This document shows positions 36,796 to 47,400 of a stretch of DNA of 64,000 nt, piece after piece. The notes below the pieces were generated by a model, which made no database searches, was not told the DNA's origin, and was given only the letters and a program-made list of their open reading frames with translations. A program made the position numbers and the translations under genes. The number at the start of each line of letters is the position of its first letter. Positions within the stretch are counted from its first letter, which is position 1. This stretch comes from Blastobasis lacticolella (lineage: Eukaryota > Arthropoda > Insecta > Lepidoptera > Blastobasidae): contig LR990042.1 in assembly GCA_905147135.1 (NCBI GenBank), positions 10,407,545 to 10,471,544 of the forward strand, given 5' to 3'.

Positions 36796-37479
36796 ATATT
36801 GACATTGATTTACACTATTTACATAACTGCAATAACAACTTAGAATAACACATAGGCTACAATTTAGAAATTCAATGTACGTAGTTCCTACGACAACACG
36901 GCACATGTAAACGAATTTCACGCGGATGAAGTCGCTAGCAAAAGCTAGTTAAATCATAGTTCTATTTATAAATCAAAAGAACAAGAAACACACATGGCCC
37001 AGAATTGCATTCACGAACCGTAGCCGCTTACCGTGATATTTCAGTGAAAAGTGCTACGAAATATTTTTCAAGGAAGAGTTTTGTGTCACCGTAATGTAAT
37101 TTATTTCACACAAACTTCTTCCGCGACTTCATTCTGCTTGGGAGTAAACACTTGTGAGTTTTCGTATTTCCGGTACAATTTCCATACAATTTTCCTACCA
37201 CCGTTTAATTCACATCTCGTTAGATATTCCGTAATCAAAGACCCCACATCACACTGGAATTGTGTTGCTTACTATTAGAGAAAGTATTTCTAAAATCGGA
37301 TTTTATTTCGGAGATTATGTTGAGTACGTAACTGACCTTCGAAATACAAACTTGCGAATAGTTTCGAAAGTCTATTTTAAATGTAATAATAATAATAATA
37401 AATTTATTCAAATAAAAATTAAACAAATGTTACAAGTTAATTAAAAATTACAACATACCTACTTATAGTCATCATCACA

Positions 37480-37655
37480 ACCCGTAACAGTCCACTGCAG
37501 GACTTAGGGCCTCTCCCACGAAAAGGAAGGTTATTGCCATAATCTCCACGCTTGGCAGGCGGGTTGGAGATCGCAGTGTTTAAATAAAACAATGGAAAAT
37601 GCTGCTGCCCATTTCCCAGACTACGGAGACTGTTGATCTTTTGCCTCGAAAACAT
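37480..37655 (-). repeat. SINE-like/LINE-3' repeat, truncated copy
   Basis: 'gtaacagtccactgcaggac' through 'ttgcctcgaaaacat' matches the copies at 27,420 and 48,097, but the last ~90 bp are missing. Confidence 0.65.
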
Positions 37656-37919
37656 AGTAAATGGGTACAAATAAAATCAAGGCTACATATTTACAACTCT
37701 TGCACAAATAATAATAGGTACTTAATTCTAGTTATTGATAGTTTGGACACCTAACTAAGTAAATGATTTACTTGTATCTTAGGCATCCAGGTTAGTAGGT
37801 CTAAATATATAGGTTAATTCTTACATGTATTTTGTGAAACAATAAAGTGGTTAAATTGTATGTATAGGATGACAGTACGATGAGATTTAAGTACTAAAAC
37901 TTACGTACTATGCTTATAG

Positions 37920-38839
37920 TTAACCAACAACTTCTAGTATTTTCTCTGTTTCCTCGATGGACTTACCTTTTAACCAATCTATAACAGTTAATTTACAATT
38001 AAATTTATTCATTAGGTGGATACTTAGGTTGCGATTTAATTTGTTATAAAGATAAGTGCCAAGGAAACAGAAAAACCTGTGAGAGTGCTGTGTGCGGAAT
38101 AATTCATTGTTGCACACCATGTCCGCACGTCTATGACTGGTTTCGGGATTGAAGGGCACTAGGGAGTGTTTTTTTATAACCGTTTGCAAAATGAATAATC
38201 GACGAACTGAAAGAACGTCACATTCATGTAGCAATTGGGTCGTCGGATAGCGGAAGGGTCGGAATGTGCTAACTTTTAAGATAGCTCTTTGTGCTCTTTC
38301 CAAGTCAATAATAGTTGTTTTATGTGTGCCACCCCATGTTGTAATGCAGTATAGAAGTAAAGATTGGCACAGCGCAAGGTAAACGGATCTTCGTAAAGCC
38401 TCATTGGCAGCATGCCTAAGGTTTTTGAAGGCGTTAGTTTACGCATTCTTTTAGTAAGGGCTTCGATGTGCAACTTAAAATTTAAATGTTGGTCAATAAT
38501 CACGCCTAGATATGTCATTGACTTGGTAGAGCTAATTTTAGGACAGGAGCAGGTACTATTTTGTTTGAGCGGGTCGGTCGTTAGACAAGAATGAGCAACA
38601 ATATCATACATGTTTACTGGAGGCTGGGTAGAGGAATTATAAGAGAAAGTCATGTATTTGGTCTTGTCGGTATTTAGTGTAAGTGCATTATTCTTGAGCC
38701 ATCGGGATACTGAGTAGAAACCCTCTTGCGCTTGTCTGAAAACCTCGGTCCGACTATTGTCGCTAAAAAGTAGGGCAGTATCGTCAGCGTATGTAATTAT
38801 TCTACCATTAGTGAGTGAGAGAATGTACCTACAAACCAT
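37920..38839 (-). pseudogene. 5'-truncated LINE: RT C-terminal half
   Basis: The minus-strand frame starting at 38,839 reads ITYADDTALLFSDN (RT motif C, catalytic Asp pair), then WLKNNALTLNTDKTKYMTFS and TYLGVIIDQHLNFKLHIEAL, the usual RT palm/thumb. A frameshift near 38,345 moves the reading to the frame ending at 37,920 (ERAQRAILKV, FRYPTTQLLHECD, RRLFILQTVIKKH), the C-terminal domain seen in many insect LINEs. It is related in layout to the fragment at 51,045. Endonuclease and the first RT motifs are absent, so the copy is truncated and dead. Clade not assigned. Confidence 0.8.
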
Positions 38840-39039
38840 AAGTAACTCATAGGTAAAATCCTTTCCCTGAAACGATATATTTGTTTGTCAACGCTGCAAG
38901 GGTTTTAGGAATCAAAGGCATAAATAAGTGCTATCTATCCTGAGGCCAGTTAAATCTAACAACAAATTTTATTCTATTTCTGTTGGTATTTGTCTACCGA
39001 TAATGAAATTGACATGTTTTTATAAGTTTTTAGTAGTAA

Positions 39040-39345
39040 TAGACTAAACAGGCAAGTGGGCCACCTGATGGAAAATGGTCACCGTTGCCTATACACCTTA
39101 GCAACACCAGGGGTATCGCCAATAAGTTGCCTACCTCTACAATCCCATGACTCGTTGCTCTGGTAGCCCACTTTCACTGCCAAAGCTACTGTTCGCCAAA
39201 TTCCTCATGAAGACGTTGTGAGTATACTTACATGCTTCAATAGTATTGTGTTCCTACACAATACTATTGAAAATACTTACCTACCTGTACTGTTTGGCTG
39301 CGAGATTCTGTAAAATGAAAATACTTCCCAATCGGGCGGCTCCCA
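39040..39345 (-). repeat. LINE 3' end, reversed copy of 36,447-36,795
   Basis: 'caggcaagtgggccacctga', 'ttagcaacaccaggggtatc' and 'cttcccaatcgggcggctcc' repeat the order of the 36.4-36.8 kb copy in inverse orientation. It includes a perfect hairpin at 39,236-39,271. The LINE at 39,362 inserted just beside it. Confidence 0.65.
39236..39271. repeat. Perfect 16-bp hairpin, 4-nt loop
   Basis: 'ttcaatagtattgtgt', loop 'tcct', exact complement. In the sister copy near 36,540 the same place has only an imperfect palindrome. Confidence 0.8.
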
Positions 39346-39347
39346 TT

Positions 39348-39361
39348 AACTAATATTACCT
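39348..39361 (+). repeat. 5' target-site duplication of the LINE
   Basis: aactaatattacct is present here and again at 44,009-44,022, directly flanking the LINE. The first two A's could belong to the element's A-tail at the 3' side. Confidence 0.85.
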
Positions 39362-39519
39362 CAGTTCGGTCAAACAACTCCCTACGCGTGGACGTGTTTG
39401 TCGGATACGTATTTACCTACTGTTTACTCGATCGGAGCGTTTACCGCGCGCGCGTAAATACCTGCGACCGGGCGCGAGTCGGTCCCGTGCCTATACACGT
39501 ATTATGAGCTTTCTAAGTA

Positions 39520-40985
39520 ATGGCAGAGGACTTAAACTCAAATAAAGAATTATATGAAGAAAATATAATCCCAGCAGTTAATTTGGAGAGTGAGTTAAGA
39601 AGTTTAGAGGACTATACACAAATTATTGTGAAGAAAAATAGAAACAACGAGACAGAAAATAACATGGAAATAAGTGAAAACGGAATTTACACATTTAAAC
39701 GAGGACGAGAAGATGTAGCTGAAAACGACGACAATTGGCAACCTGCTAAAAGAAAACCAAGAAAACTATATTTTGAGGATATACAAGTTAGTGTCACGAG
39801 TAAAGAAAAATTGCCCAAACAATTCGCCCTAGCTAGATTAATGAAGGAGAACAGTATTCTTGGTATTATGAGAATAAAATTTATAAACCCATTTAAATTT
39901 TCATAAATTTTCGGTCTGAAAATTGTGCTGAAACATTTATGGACTGTGTACACTTTAAAAATATGGGATGGAAAAGCCAAAAAACCTGGGAAGTAGGTAT
40001 TTACTATGGTCTTGTAAAATATATAGATATCGAACTGAAGGAGGAAGAACTAAAAAAGTATATCCAAAGTTCAGTAGCTATTGCATCTATATCGCGTCTC
40101 AACCGAAGGAATGAAGATGGATGGATACCTAGTGAATCTATACGTATTGGCTTTATCGGACCTACACTACCACAGTTTATATACTTATGTGACCTCCGAG
40201 TTAAAGTGGATACCTACACATTTCCTGTCACACAATGCTCGAAATGCTGGCGATTTGGTCACATTAAAAAGCTTTGCCTAGCTAACAAATCAGTATGTCC
40301 AAAATGCGCGGAACGGCATGAAAACTGTGACATTTTAACATATAAATGCCCAAACTGCGGAGGTAAACACATGGCGCTGTCCAAATCGTGCTCAGTATTT
40401 ATTAAGGAAAAGAGCCTAAGAGAGTTAATGTCGGAATTTAATACCTATCGTAAGGCGGTATCGATGTATGTACCAGCCGGCCCGGCGCATGAGCCGGCGC
40501 GGAGCGAAACTCGCGATGCATCTACTCCAATACCTACCACTACGAACAATGCATTCGAACTGCTAGCGGACAGACACACGGAACCGGTTTCGACGCCGCA
40601 GTTCGTTACAACAACACCTACTCGTAGCTACGCAGAGGTACTATCTCGGTCGTCTTCGAACTCTAAAGCCCATATCAACAAGAAACGGAATACTTCGCAC
40701 GCTAAAGTGGACCAGGGTACATCGAGTATGCCTATTTCGGACTGTGAGGAACCCCCGGATTATTGTGCGCCAGACCTAGACTGTGAAGAAGTTCGTGACA
40801 ATCTTATAACGTTTAAAGAATTAATAGATAAAATAAAAAACATTTTGTTTCTAAGAAATTGCAGCATTAGTAAAAAAATTAAATCTGTACTGACTATTTC
40901 GAGAGATTGGATTTTAGCATATATTTTTGAGACTATTTCAGATTTCGCTTTTATTAAACAGTTACTTTCAACCTTTCATGGATAA
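39520..40985 (+). pseudogene. LINE ORF1 (Gag-like, CCHC zinc knuckles), frameshifted
   Basis: The start is ATG at 39,520. The first frame runs to 39,906. Reading then shifts frame around 39,900, where a short 'taaattttc' duplication is visible, and continues 39,939-40,985. The second part holds zinc knuckles CSKCWRFGHIKKLC (CX2CX4HX4C) and CPNCGGKHMALSKSC, in the usual Gag order and near its middle. ORF1 proteins of this type bind the element RNA to form the retrotransposition particle. After the knuckles comes a low-complexity Ser/Thr-rich part. Without the frameshift it would be about 490 residues, a normal length for this group. Confidence 0.85.
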
Positions 40986-40994
40986 TAATTGTTT

Positions 40995-43880
40995 TCAAGC
41001 TATTTCTAATATAAATATTTGTCAGTGGCATTTGGCGGCGGCGTAGCAATTTTAACCCATAAATCAATAAAAGCAGAGCGAATACAAATCTTATATCGAA
41101 ACGTTGGCTTCGAGATGGTGTGTGTAAAAATTTACAACGGTCTTCCCAATCTGATTGAGTTGTACTGCTCGGGCAATAGATACCGATAATATTTTATTTA
41201 ATTGTAATCAATTAGAAAATATTATCGGTATCTATTGCCCGAGCAGTACAACTCAATCAGATTGGGAAGATTTACTAAAACTATGCTTAACGCGGACCAT
41301 GATTGTAGGTGATGTGAACGCACACCATTCGAGTTGGTCGTACAAGACGGATACAAGGGGTAGTCAAATATTTAGTTCAGTACTAGAAAATAGTTATTTT
41401 ATTTTAAACGACAACACCGCAACTCGATTTCAAATGGTGGATGGATCATTAAGCCAATCATCTCCGGATTTATCGTTAGCTGTTCTGTTTAGTTGGTCTG
41501 TCACTAACGAGTCACTAGGCAGTGATCATTTCATAATTAAAATACACTCGCAGCTGGAAATTAATCATTCGTATCAGAAAAAACGAAATTTTAAAAATGC
41601 AGATTGGCCTTCATATTCCACATATTTCCGTGTGTTACTCCCATTTAGAACAATGCTTTGCTATCGATGTGGATTTAAGTGATCTGCAAAAGTCATATAA
41701 TTTTTCCTGGACTCTATAAATCGCGCAGCAACTCTATTTATACCTACTAATAAAAGTTGTCAAGCACAAGATTAAAAATTTTCCCCGATACCTTACTGGA
41801 ATGCAAATCTATCGAAATCAGTAGCCATACGTAGACTAGCATTATCAAAGTTTAGACGCAACCCTACCCCTGAAAATGACAATATCTTACTAGATAAAAT
41901 TAGAGAATCTCAACGCCTTATCCGCATTGCTGAAAGAAAAAGTTGGCAACAGTTCTGTGATGAGACGGATAGCCGAACATCTGCAAAGGATATGTTAACA
42001 AAAAAGAAATGGATTAAAGGTCGTCATTCAATTTCTCATAATCAGATAAATAGAGCACAAGTCTATAAACTTTTACAAAATTTATGCCCTGATTTTACTA
42101 TTTTATTATGGAATTTCTTATTCCATATACCAAAAAGTGGTAAATTATTTTTAGTCAAACTATTTAATTCATTTTTAGAAGCAGGTTTGTCCCATCTGAA
42201 TGGCGAGATATTAGAGTGGAGTACATTCCAAAACCAGGTCGTGACCCTACGTCTATCTCATCACTTCGCCCGATATCATTAATTTCCTGTGAATGTAAGA
42301 TCTTCCATACAATTATTAACAGAAGGGTCGAATGGTTTATAGAAAAACAGTCACTGTTTTCCGAATATACCTTTGGGTTCAGAAAATCCAAATCTTGTCT
42401 GGATAGTCTTGGTTTATTAATTACCCACATACAAACAGGATTTTGTAATGACAAAGTAACGCTTGGGTGTTTCGTAGACATTGACAATGCATACAATAAT
42501 GTAGACTTAGCAGGTCTTATATCCATCTTGAACAAAGTCGGCATTAGACACAAATTATGTAAATATATTTAGAACTTTCTGAAAGAAAGACGTATTCATA
42601 TCATAACAGATAATACCATTTTATCAAGACACTGTTATAAAGGTCTTGCCCAAGGAGATCCTCTGTCTCCATTATTGTTTAATATTGCTACCATTGAAAT
42701 GTGCAAACTAATAAAAAATGTCTTAATATTGCAATACGCTGATGACATTGTGTTGTACATTACTTGTCAAATGATGGATAAAAGCCTTGGACAGTTACAA
42801 TCAGCATTGAATATGCTTTGTCAAATATTGACAAATCTGGGTTTAGAGTTATCACCAACGAAAAGCAAATTATGTATTTTTAAAAAAGGTATATTTAGAG
42901 GAACAGCTGAACTTAAGATTAACGACACCCAATTAGAGATAGTTGATAACGTTAAATATTTAGGAATGTGGCTAGATCGCTCACTAAGATGGCGGAAACA
43001 TATTAATTAAATTTCGGAAAAATGTTTAAAATTTTTAAATACTCTCAATGTTTTATCAGGGTCGGGATGGGGAGTTCATCAATTTAATATTCATGTGAAA
43101 TTCCAAATTACCTCTACATTGTCTATAATGCACATTGAGCTGATAGCCATAGCTGAAGCTTTATCATACATTCTGTCTGTTTCAGTAAATGGTAATAAAT
43201 TTGTAATACTTACGGATACTAAGAGTGCTTTGCAACATTTGGCTCGGTCTACCTCGAATGTTCGATGTGTCCCGATATCCTATATTATTCATGACCTTAT
43301 ATTAGAGTTACAAAAACAATCAAAAATTATTTACTTACAGTGGAACCCTGCTCATAGTGAAATACTAGGTAATGAGAGAGCTGACAACTTTGCTAAGGAA
43401 GCTGTTACGGATGGCATTCCTTTATCCTGTCTACCATTTTATACAGAGTGTTTACACCTCCCAAAAAAGCACGGTTATGAATTGTGGAAAACACAATTTG
43501 ATAAAAGGTCTACTGATGTAGGAATCTGGTATAAGACTATCCAACCTGAACCATTGAAATCCCCTTGGATTGACAACTGCTTAACTAGAAAGGATTTAGT
43601 AATAGCTTTAAGATGTCGTGCTGGACACATTCCACTTAATAAATTCTCATTTTTTATGGGAAAATCGGAAACACCTAACTGCGCTGAATGTAATGTGACC
43701 GAAGACGTCTATCATATATTAATGGAATATGTACGCAATGAATCATTTAGAATTAATATACATAACTTTTGTGATCAATTTAAAGAAGTTGGTGTATGTA
43801 ACTGTGTTCTGGCATCCCCTTTATCAAGGGCTGCTAAAGCACTTCATAAATTAGTTAGGTTGGGTTTGAAACGGAGATAA
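40995..43880 (+). pseudogene. LINE ORF2 (endonuclease, RT, RNase H), multiply broken
   Basis: The start NINICQWH jumps directly to GGGVAILTH, so the first part of the endonuclease is deleted. An inverted duplication (41,141-41,270) breaks the frame. Then NIIGIYCPSSTTQSDW, IVGDVNAHHSSW and SDHFIIK give the rest of an apurinic-type endonuclease. RT follows: SLRPISLISCECKIFH, FVDIDNAYNNVDL (motif A), GLAQGDPLSPLLFN, YADDIVLY (42,735-42,760). RNase H residues appear in LIAIAEAL, LTDTKSAL and NERADNFAKEA. A C-terminal CAECNVTEDVYH motif ends the protein. Stops at 42,570 and 43,008 and a deletion between the RT thumb and RNase H (near 43,080) make it non-functional. Confidence 0.85.
41141..41270. 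repeat. Perfect inverted duplication, 55-bp arms, 20-nt spacer
   Basis: 41,141-41,195 is the exact reverse complement of 41,216-41,270. The right arm is the original coding orientation (IIGIYCPSS...). The left arm is an inverted copy inserted into the endonuclease domain. Confidence 0.92.
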
Positions 43881-44008
43881 TTCCTACAAGGAGTCTCGGT
43901 TTGAAACCTGGCTAATTGTTATTGTATTAAATTAACTTTGAAACTGTACAGAGCGGCATAGTCGCAAATTGTGACCAAGCTCTTTAAATAAAGATTTAGA
44001 ATAAAAAA

Positions 44009-44022
44009 AACTAATATTACCT
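44009..44022 (+). repeat. 3' target-site duplication of the LINE
   Basis: aactaatattacct, identical to 39,348-39,361. Confidence 0.85.
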
Positions 44023-44045
44023 ATGTAGATACTTATAATATGTGT

Positions 44046-44072
44046 TACTAACATTTATTTCTTTTTTTTCAG
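44046..44072 (+). promoter_or_regulatory. Branch point and 3' splice site of the start-codon exon
   Basis: A consensus tactaac (44,046-44,052) is followed by 'atttatttcttttttttcag'. The exon starts at 44,073. The arrangement is nearly ideal and sits 24 bp after the LINE's 3' target duplication. Confidence 0.75.
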
Positions 44073-44415
44073 CAGTGAACGCAACATACGTGCCAAATCA
44101 AAAATGTTTATTCAAATTAAAAATAGATAAACATCGTCAGCAATATCAAACTATGTGCAGTCCTTGAGTCCCCAACTCTGGCGGACTCACTAGCCAAGTG
44201 CCAAACTCGTGTCAACTGTGAAGTAAAGTGCCAAAAGTAGACCTAATATACCAAATTCGGACGCGAGGTGATGTCAGTGGAAGATAAAGTGATCGGGTCT
44301 AAGATGCAGTGGGCAGGCGGGGGGGTGCGGGAGTCGTCCTACGGCGGTTAGAACCGGGAGCTCACATCTTCATTCTGGGCAAGGACGAACGGCGCACCCA
44401 CCAAAATGTCCGCAG
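44073..44415 (+). other. GPCR exon with 5' leader and start codon
   Basis: The acceptor at 44,071-44,072 opens a 343-nt exon. The start codon at 44,406 is in the context 'ccaccaaaatgtcc', matching the insect (C/A)AA(A/C)ATG preference. Codons M-S-A plus one base precede the donor at 44,416 (g|gtaatt), so the exon ends in phase 1. The next exon at 46,250 supplies the two missing bases (g+ca = Ala). The leader has three short upstream ORFs. Further 5' exons must exist, but none could be identified. Confidence 0.72.
44104..44351 (+). promoter_or_regulatory. Three upstream ORFs in the GPCR leader
   Basis: uORFs lie at 44,104-44,130 (8 codons), 44,153-44,167 (4 codons) and 44,271-44,351 (26 codons, MSVEDKVIGSKMQWAGG...). 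All end before the main ATG at 44,406. Such uORFs commonly lower translation of the main frame; here that is inferred, not shown. Confidence 0.5.
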
Positions 44416-47400
44416 GTAATTTCTTAGCATTTACATTTTAACTTGTTCTTGTTTATAATTTGACTAAGTTGGTTTTTGAATATGATGTAAGTCACAATAA
44501 AGGTAAAATTCTTTTATGCTACGACAGCGACAAACGATGGTAGCCCACCTGATGGTAAGCGGTAACTGTCGCCCATACCTAACATCTACGATGCATGCAT
44601 TTAGGTTACAGGCAACAAAAATGCGACAACCTAAATGCAGAACCGCAGGTGCGTTGTCGCTTTAAGAGCCTTAGTTTATCTTATAAAATGCCTCATGCCT
44701 GAAATTTCTTCAAACCAGAACACAACAATGCAAGCATATATATATTTGCTTGGCGGCAAATATATAAGGCGGTGGTACTAACCCAGTCCAGGGGGTCTGT
44801 GTGATGTTGCCGTGTGACTCAGTGAAAAAACTAGCAGACAGCCTACCAAATAGAAAATGGTATCCGGTAGTGTAGAACATGGCTCCAACCTTCCAATCAC
44901 GGGTATCTTTTGTACTATAATTTAATCAGCTATGTTATAAATAACGTCACGCCTTTTCCCCTTAGGCAGAGGCGTAGGCAGAAAATGACAAATATTTATT
45001 TCTTTCTTATAATTTTAATAAAACATTATTGATTGGAGTCTTCTTTTAAGCTTAATGCCTGTGTTAGAAGGCTCCGCTCTTCAATAACTAAATTTTCGTA
45101 CCATTAGGTACCAATTTACAAAACTTTTTAAGCATAACTTAACCTAATTGTAATGTGAGAATGTGCGAGTGTGAGTGCGCGTGTGTACGCGAGGGTGTGT
45201 GTGTGTGTGGTGTGGTTGAACGTATGTGGCAGGCAGAGACCACATTGTTCCACTTGCTACGGTCCTGGCAAAGCTGTCGCGTCTTCCACATTCATCAACC
45301 TTTTCGTACATGAACGTCGATCTATACAATTAATTGTTACGTATATTTATAATAATTCCTATTATTTACCTAAATAAATTTAAAGAGACTAGTCAATCAG
45401 CCCACCCATGTAGGTATGTAAGATATTCACCAGTACCTTGAAGTTCATGTAAGCAAAGTATTCGAAAGTACCTACATTTAATTATTTCACCGTCACAAAA
45501 TTTAGAAGGCACAATAATGAACCTCAACATTGTTTCACATCTGGAATGAACACATTCAACTTTGTTGAGGTATAAAATTAAATTAAAGCAATGCATTCAG
45601 CTAGCTTTGGTACCGCTTTAAAATGTTCATACAGCAACTTCCTGGGGTGTGTTTTAAAACAAATTAATTCCAGTAACAGATAAGTTTTAGAGAATGCTAT
45701 CTGAGTTTCTACTTTATTTCAATGCTCAGGTATAAAAATGTGTTAGCTTAAAGTCTGTAGAAACTGCAACTGCACTGCGAATTCGGATGCCATTCTGTTC
45801 CGATTGAAAAGTTTTCAGCGCAATTCGACACAAACGATTGTTAGAGAAATAATGCAGCACATTTACCCGAGTTATCGATTTGCTAACAAACCGCCTGGCG
45901 TTCCAAATTGTTCTTTGTCGCTATTATTGTTCGTTGGTACCAGCAAATTACATAATTCCTAATATATAATACTATCGTTATATATACTAGCTTTTTGCCT
46001 TATATTGCCTATACAGTGTGTAAAACATTTTATCTGTCGTTTACCATTACTTCCTTAGCTTACCAAGATATACCTTGGTAACATTAACATATAATAATTT
46101 GTTATCATATTAATCACAAATCCTCCTTAGATCTGGTATCTGCCTACCTCTACGGAAAAGGCGTGAAGTTATGTACTTAACTATATAATGTATGTATTCC
46201 CCTAAAAAGGTATCATTTTAGTCCACTAACTACACGATTTCTTGTCTAGCAGGCTCAGCAGTGGCTATGATCGGCGCGAACCTCCGCTTCGGCTCAATTG
46301 GCGCCAGTAACTCGAGCATACTGAACAACACCCGATACTGCCCTCCCGGAGGGGCAGCGAGTGCAGCAGCCCTGCTGGCGCTGTCCGGCCTCGGGATGTC
46401 AGCAAACCTGGCCCTCATGACCGTCATACTCAGCAAGAAACAGTTGAGAAGGTGAGTGGTTTAGCTTAGATGTATTTATCCGACGCGGGATGATATTGTA
46501 ACGTTTGAGTTCTTATGGAGAGCCGCCATTAAGTCGTGGTGCGTGACGGGGTTGCGGTAGCACCCTATTCATGGATGTGTAGACGTTTCAAGAATAAAAA
46601 CCAAGTTGCACTGAATTCAGTTTCCGTGTCCATGAACAGGTGTGAACTGTCAACTGTCTACAGGGTATCTGGTGTGCAATGCAGTAGTTATTATGTTGCA
46701 ATGTAACTGTGATGTTACTATAACTACGTCGAGGTATCGAGACAGTCCCAGCATCATCCTAGTTAAATTGTAGTTAAATCATTGTTCGACCTTTGACACG
46801 TTTTCGTTGACAAAATTGACGGCAGTTTGACAACTAAGAAATATGCAACTTTATAATTTATTTATTTATTGGAGTACCAACAGCCATATAAAACCATAAT
46901 GCAACTAAAGTACCAGAAAATGAATTGTGTAAAAGTTCGAACTCATAAAAGTTGCAACTCAACATCTGTCATTTGAATACACATTACACGTTTGACATGC
47001 GATGCAATTGTAATGTTACTGCAACTGAGACGATTTCCGTACCAGAATCGAAGCCCAGCACTGGTAAATCCAATCGGACCCGATCGCGACCGCTAATCGC
47101 ATTATAAGTATGGACAATATATTATCCCACAATTATTTTACTAGATGGAGTGGTAAACAAGGAAGGTTTAGGTATATAATTTATTTCTGTATAAGTCTTC
47201 ATCGGACAAGAATAATAAAATAAAAAACTATAAAACACATGCCCAATGGAATAAGGAAAAAATTCTAATTTTAATAATTGTATTCGATGCTTGTTTAAAA
47301 TTTTTAATAGGAACCTTACGCTGTTTGCATTTGCATTTATTTAAGTTTGTCGGCAAAAATAAAGAAAACGGCGGTACCCATACAGTATTCCAACGTATCT

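Larger units (their letters stand above)
39362..44008 (+). mobile_element. Non-LTR retrotransposon with ORF1, EN, RT and RNase H (decayed)
   Basis: The 4.65-kb element is flanked by a 14-bp target duplication. It has a 5' leader (39,362-39,519), a zinc-knuckle ORF1, an ORF2 with endonuclease, RT and RNase H, and ends 'taaagatttagaataaaaaaa'. RNase H plus a C-terminal CX2C..H motif fits the I-like side of the insect LINEs better than Jockey, which usually lacks RNase H. Stops, frameshifts, an inverted duplication and internal deletions show it is immobile. It lies just upstream of the GPCR start-codon exon, in sense orientation. Confidence 0.88.

Noticed and set aside
45171..45377. ORFs across the GT-rich repeat
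   Set aside because: Translation is driven by a simple repeat (VYARVCVCVVW) and is open on both strands.
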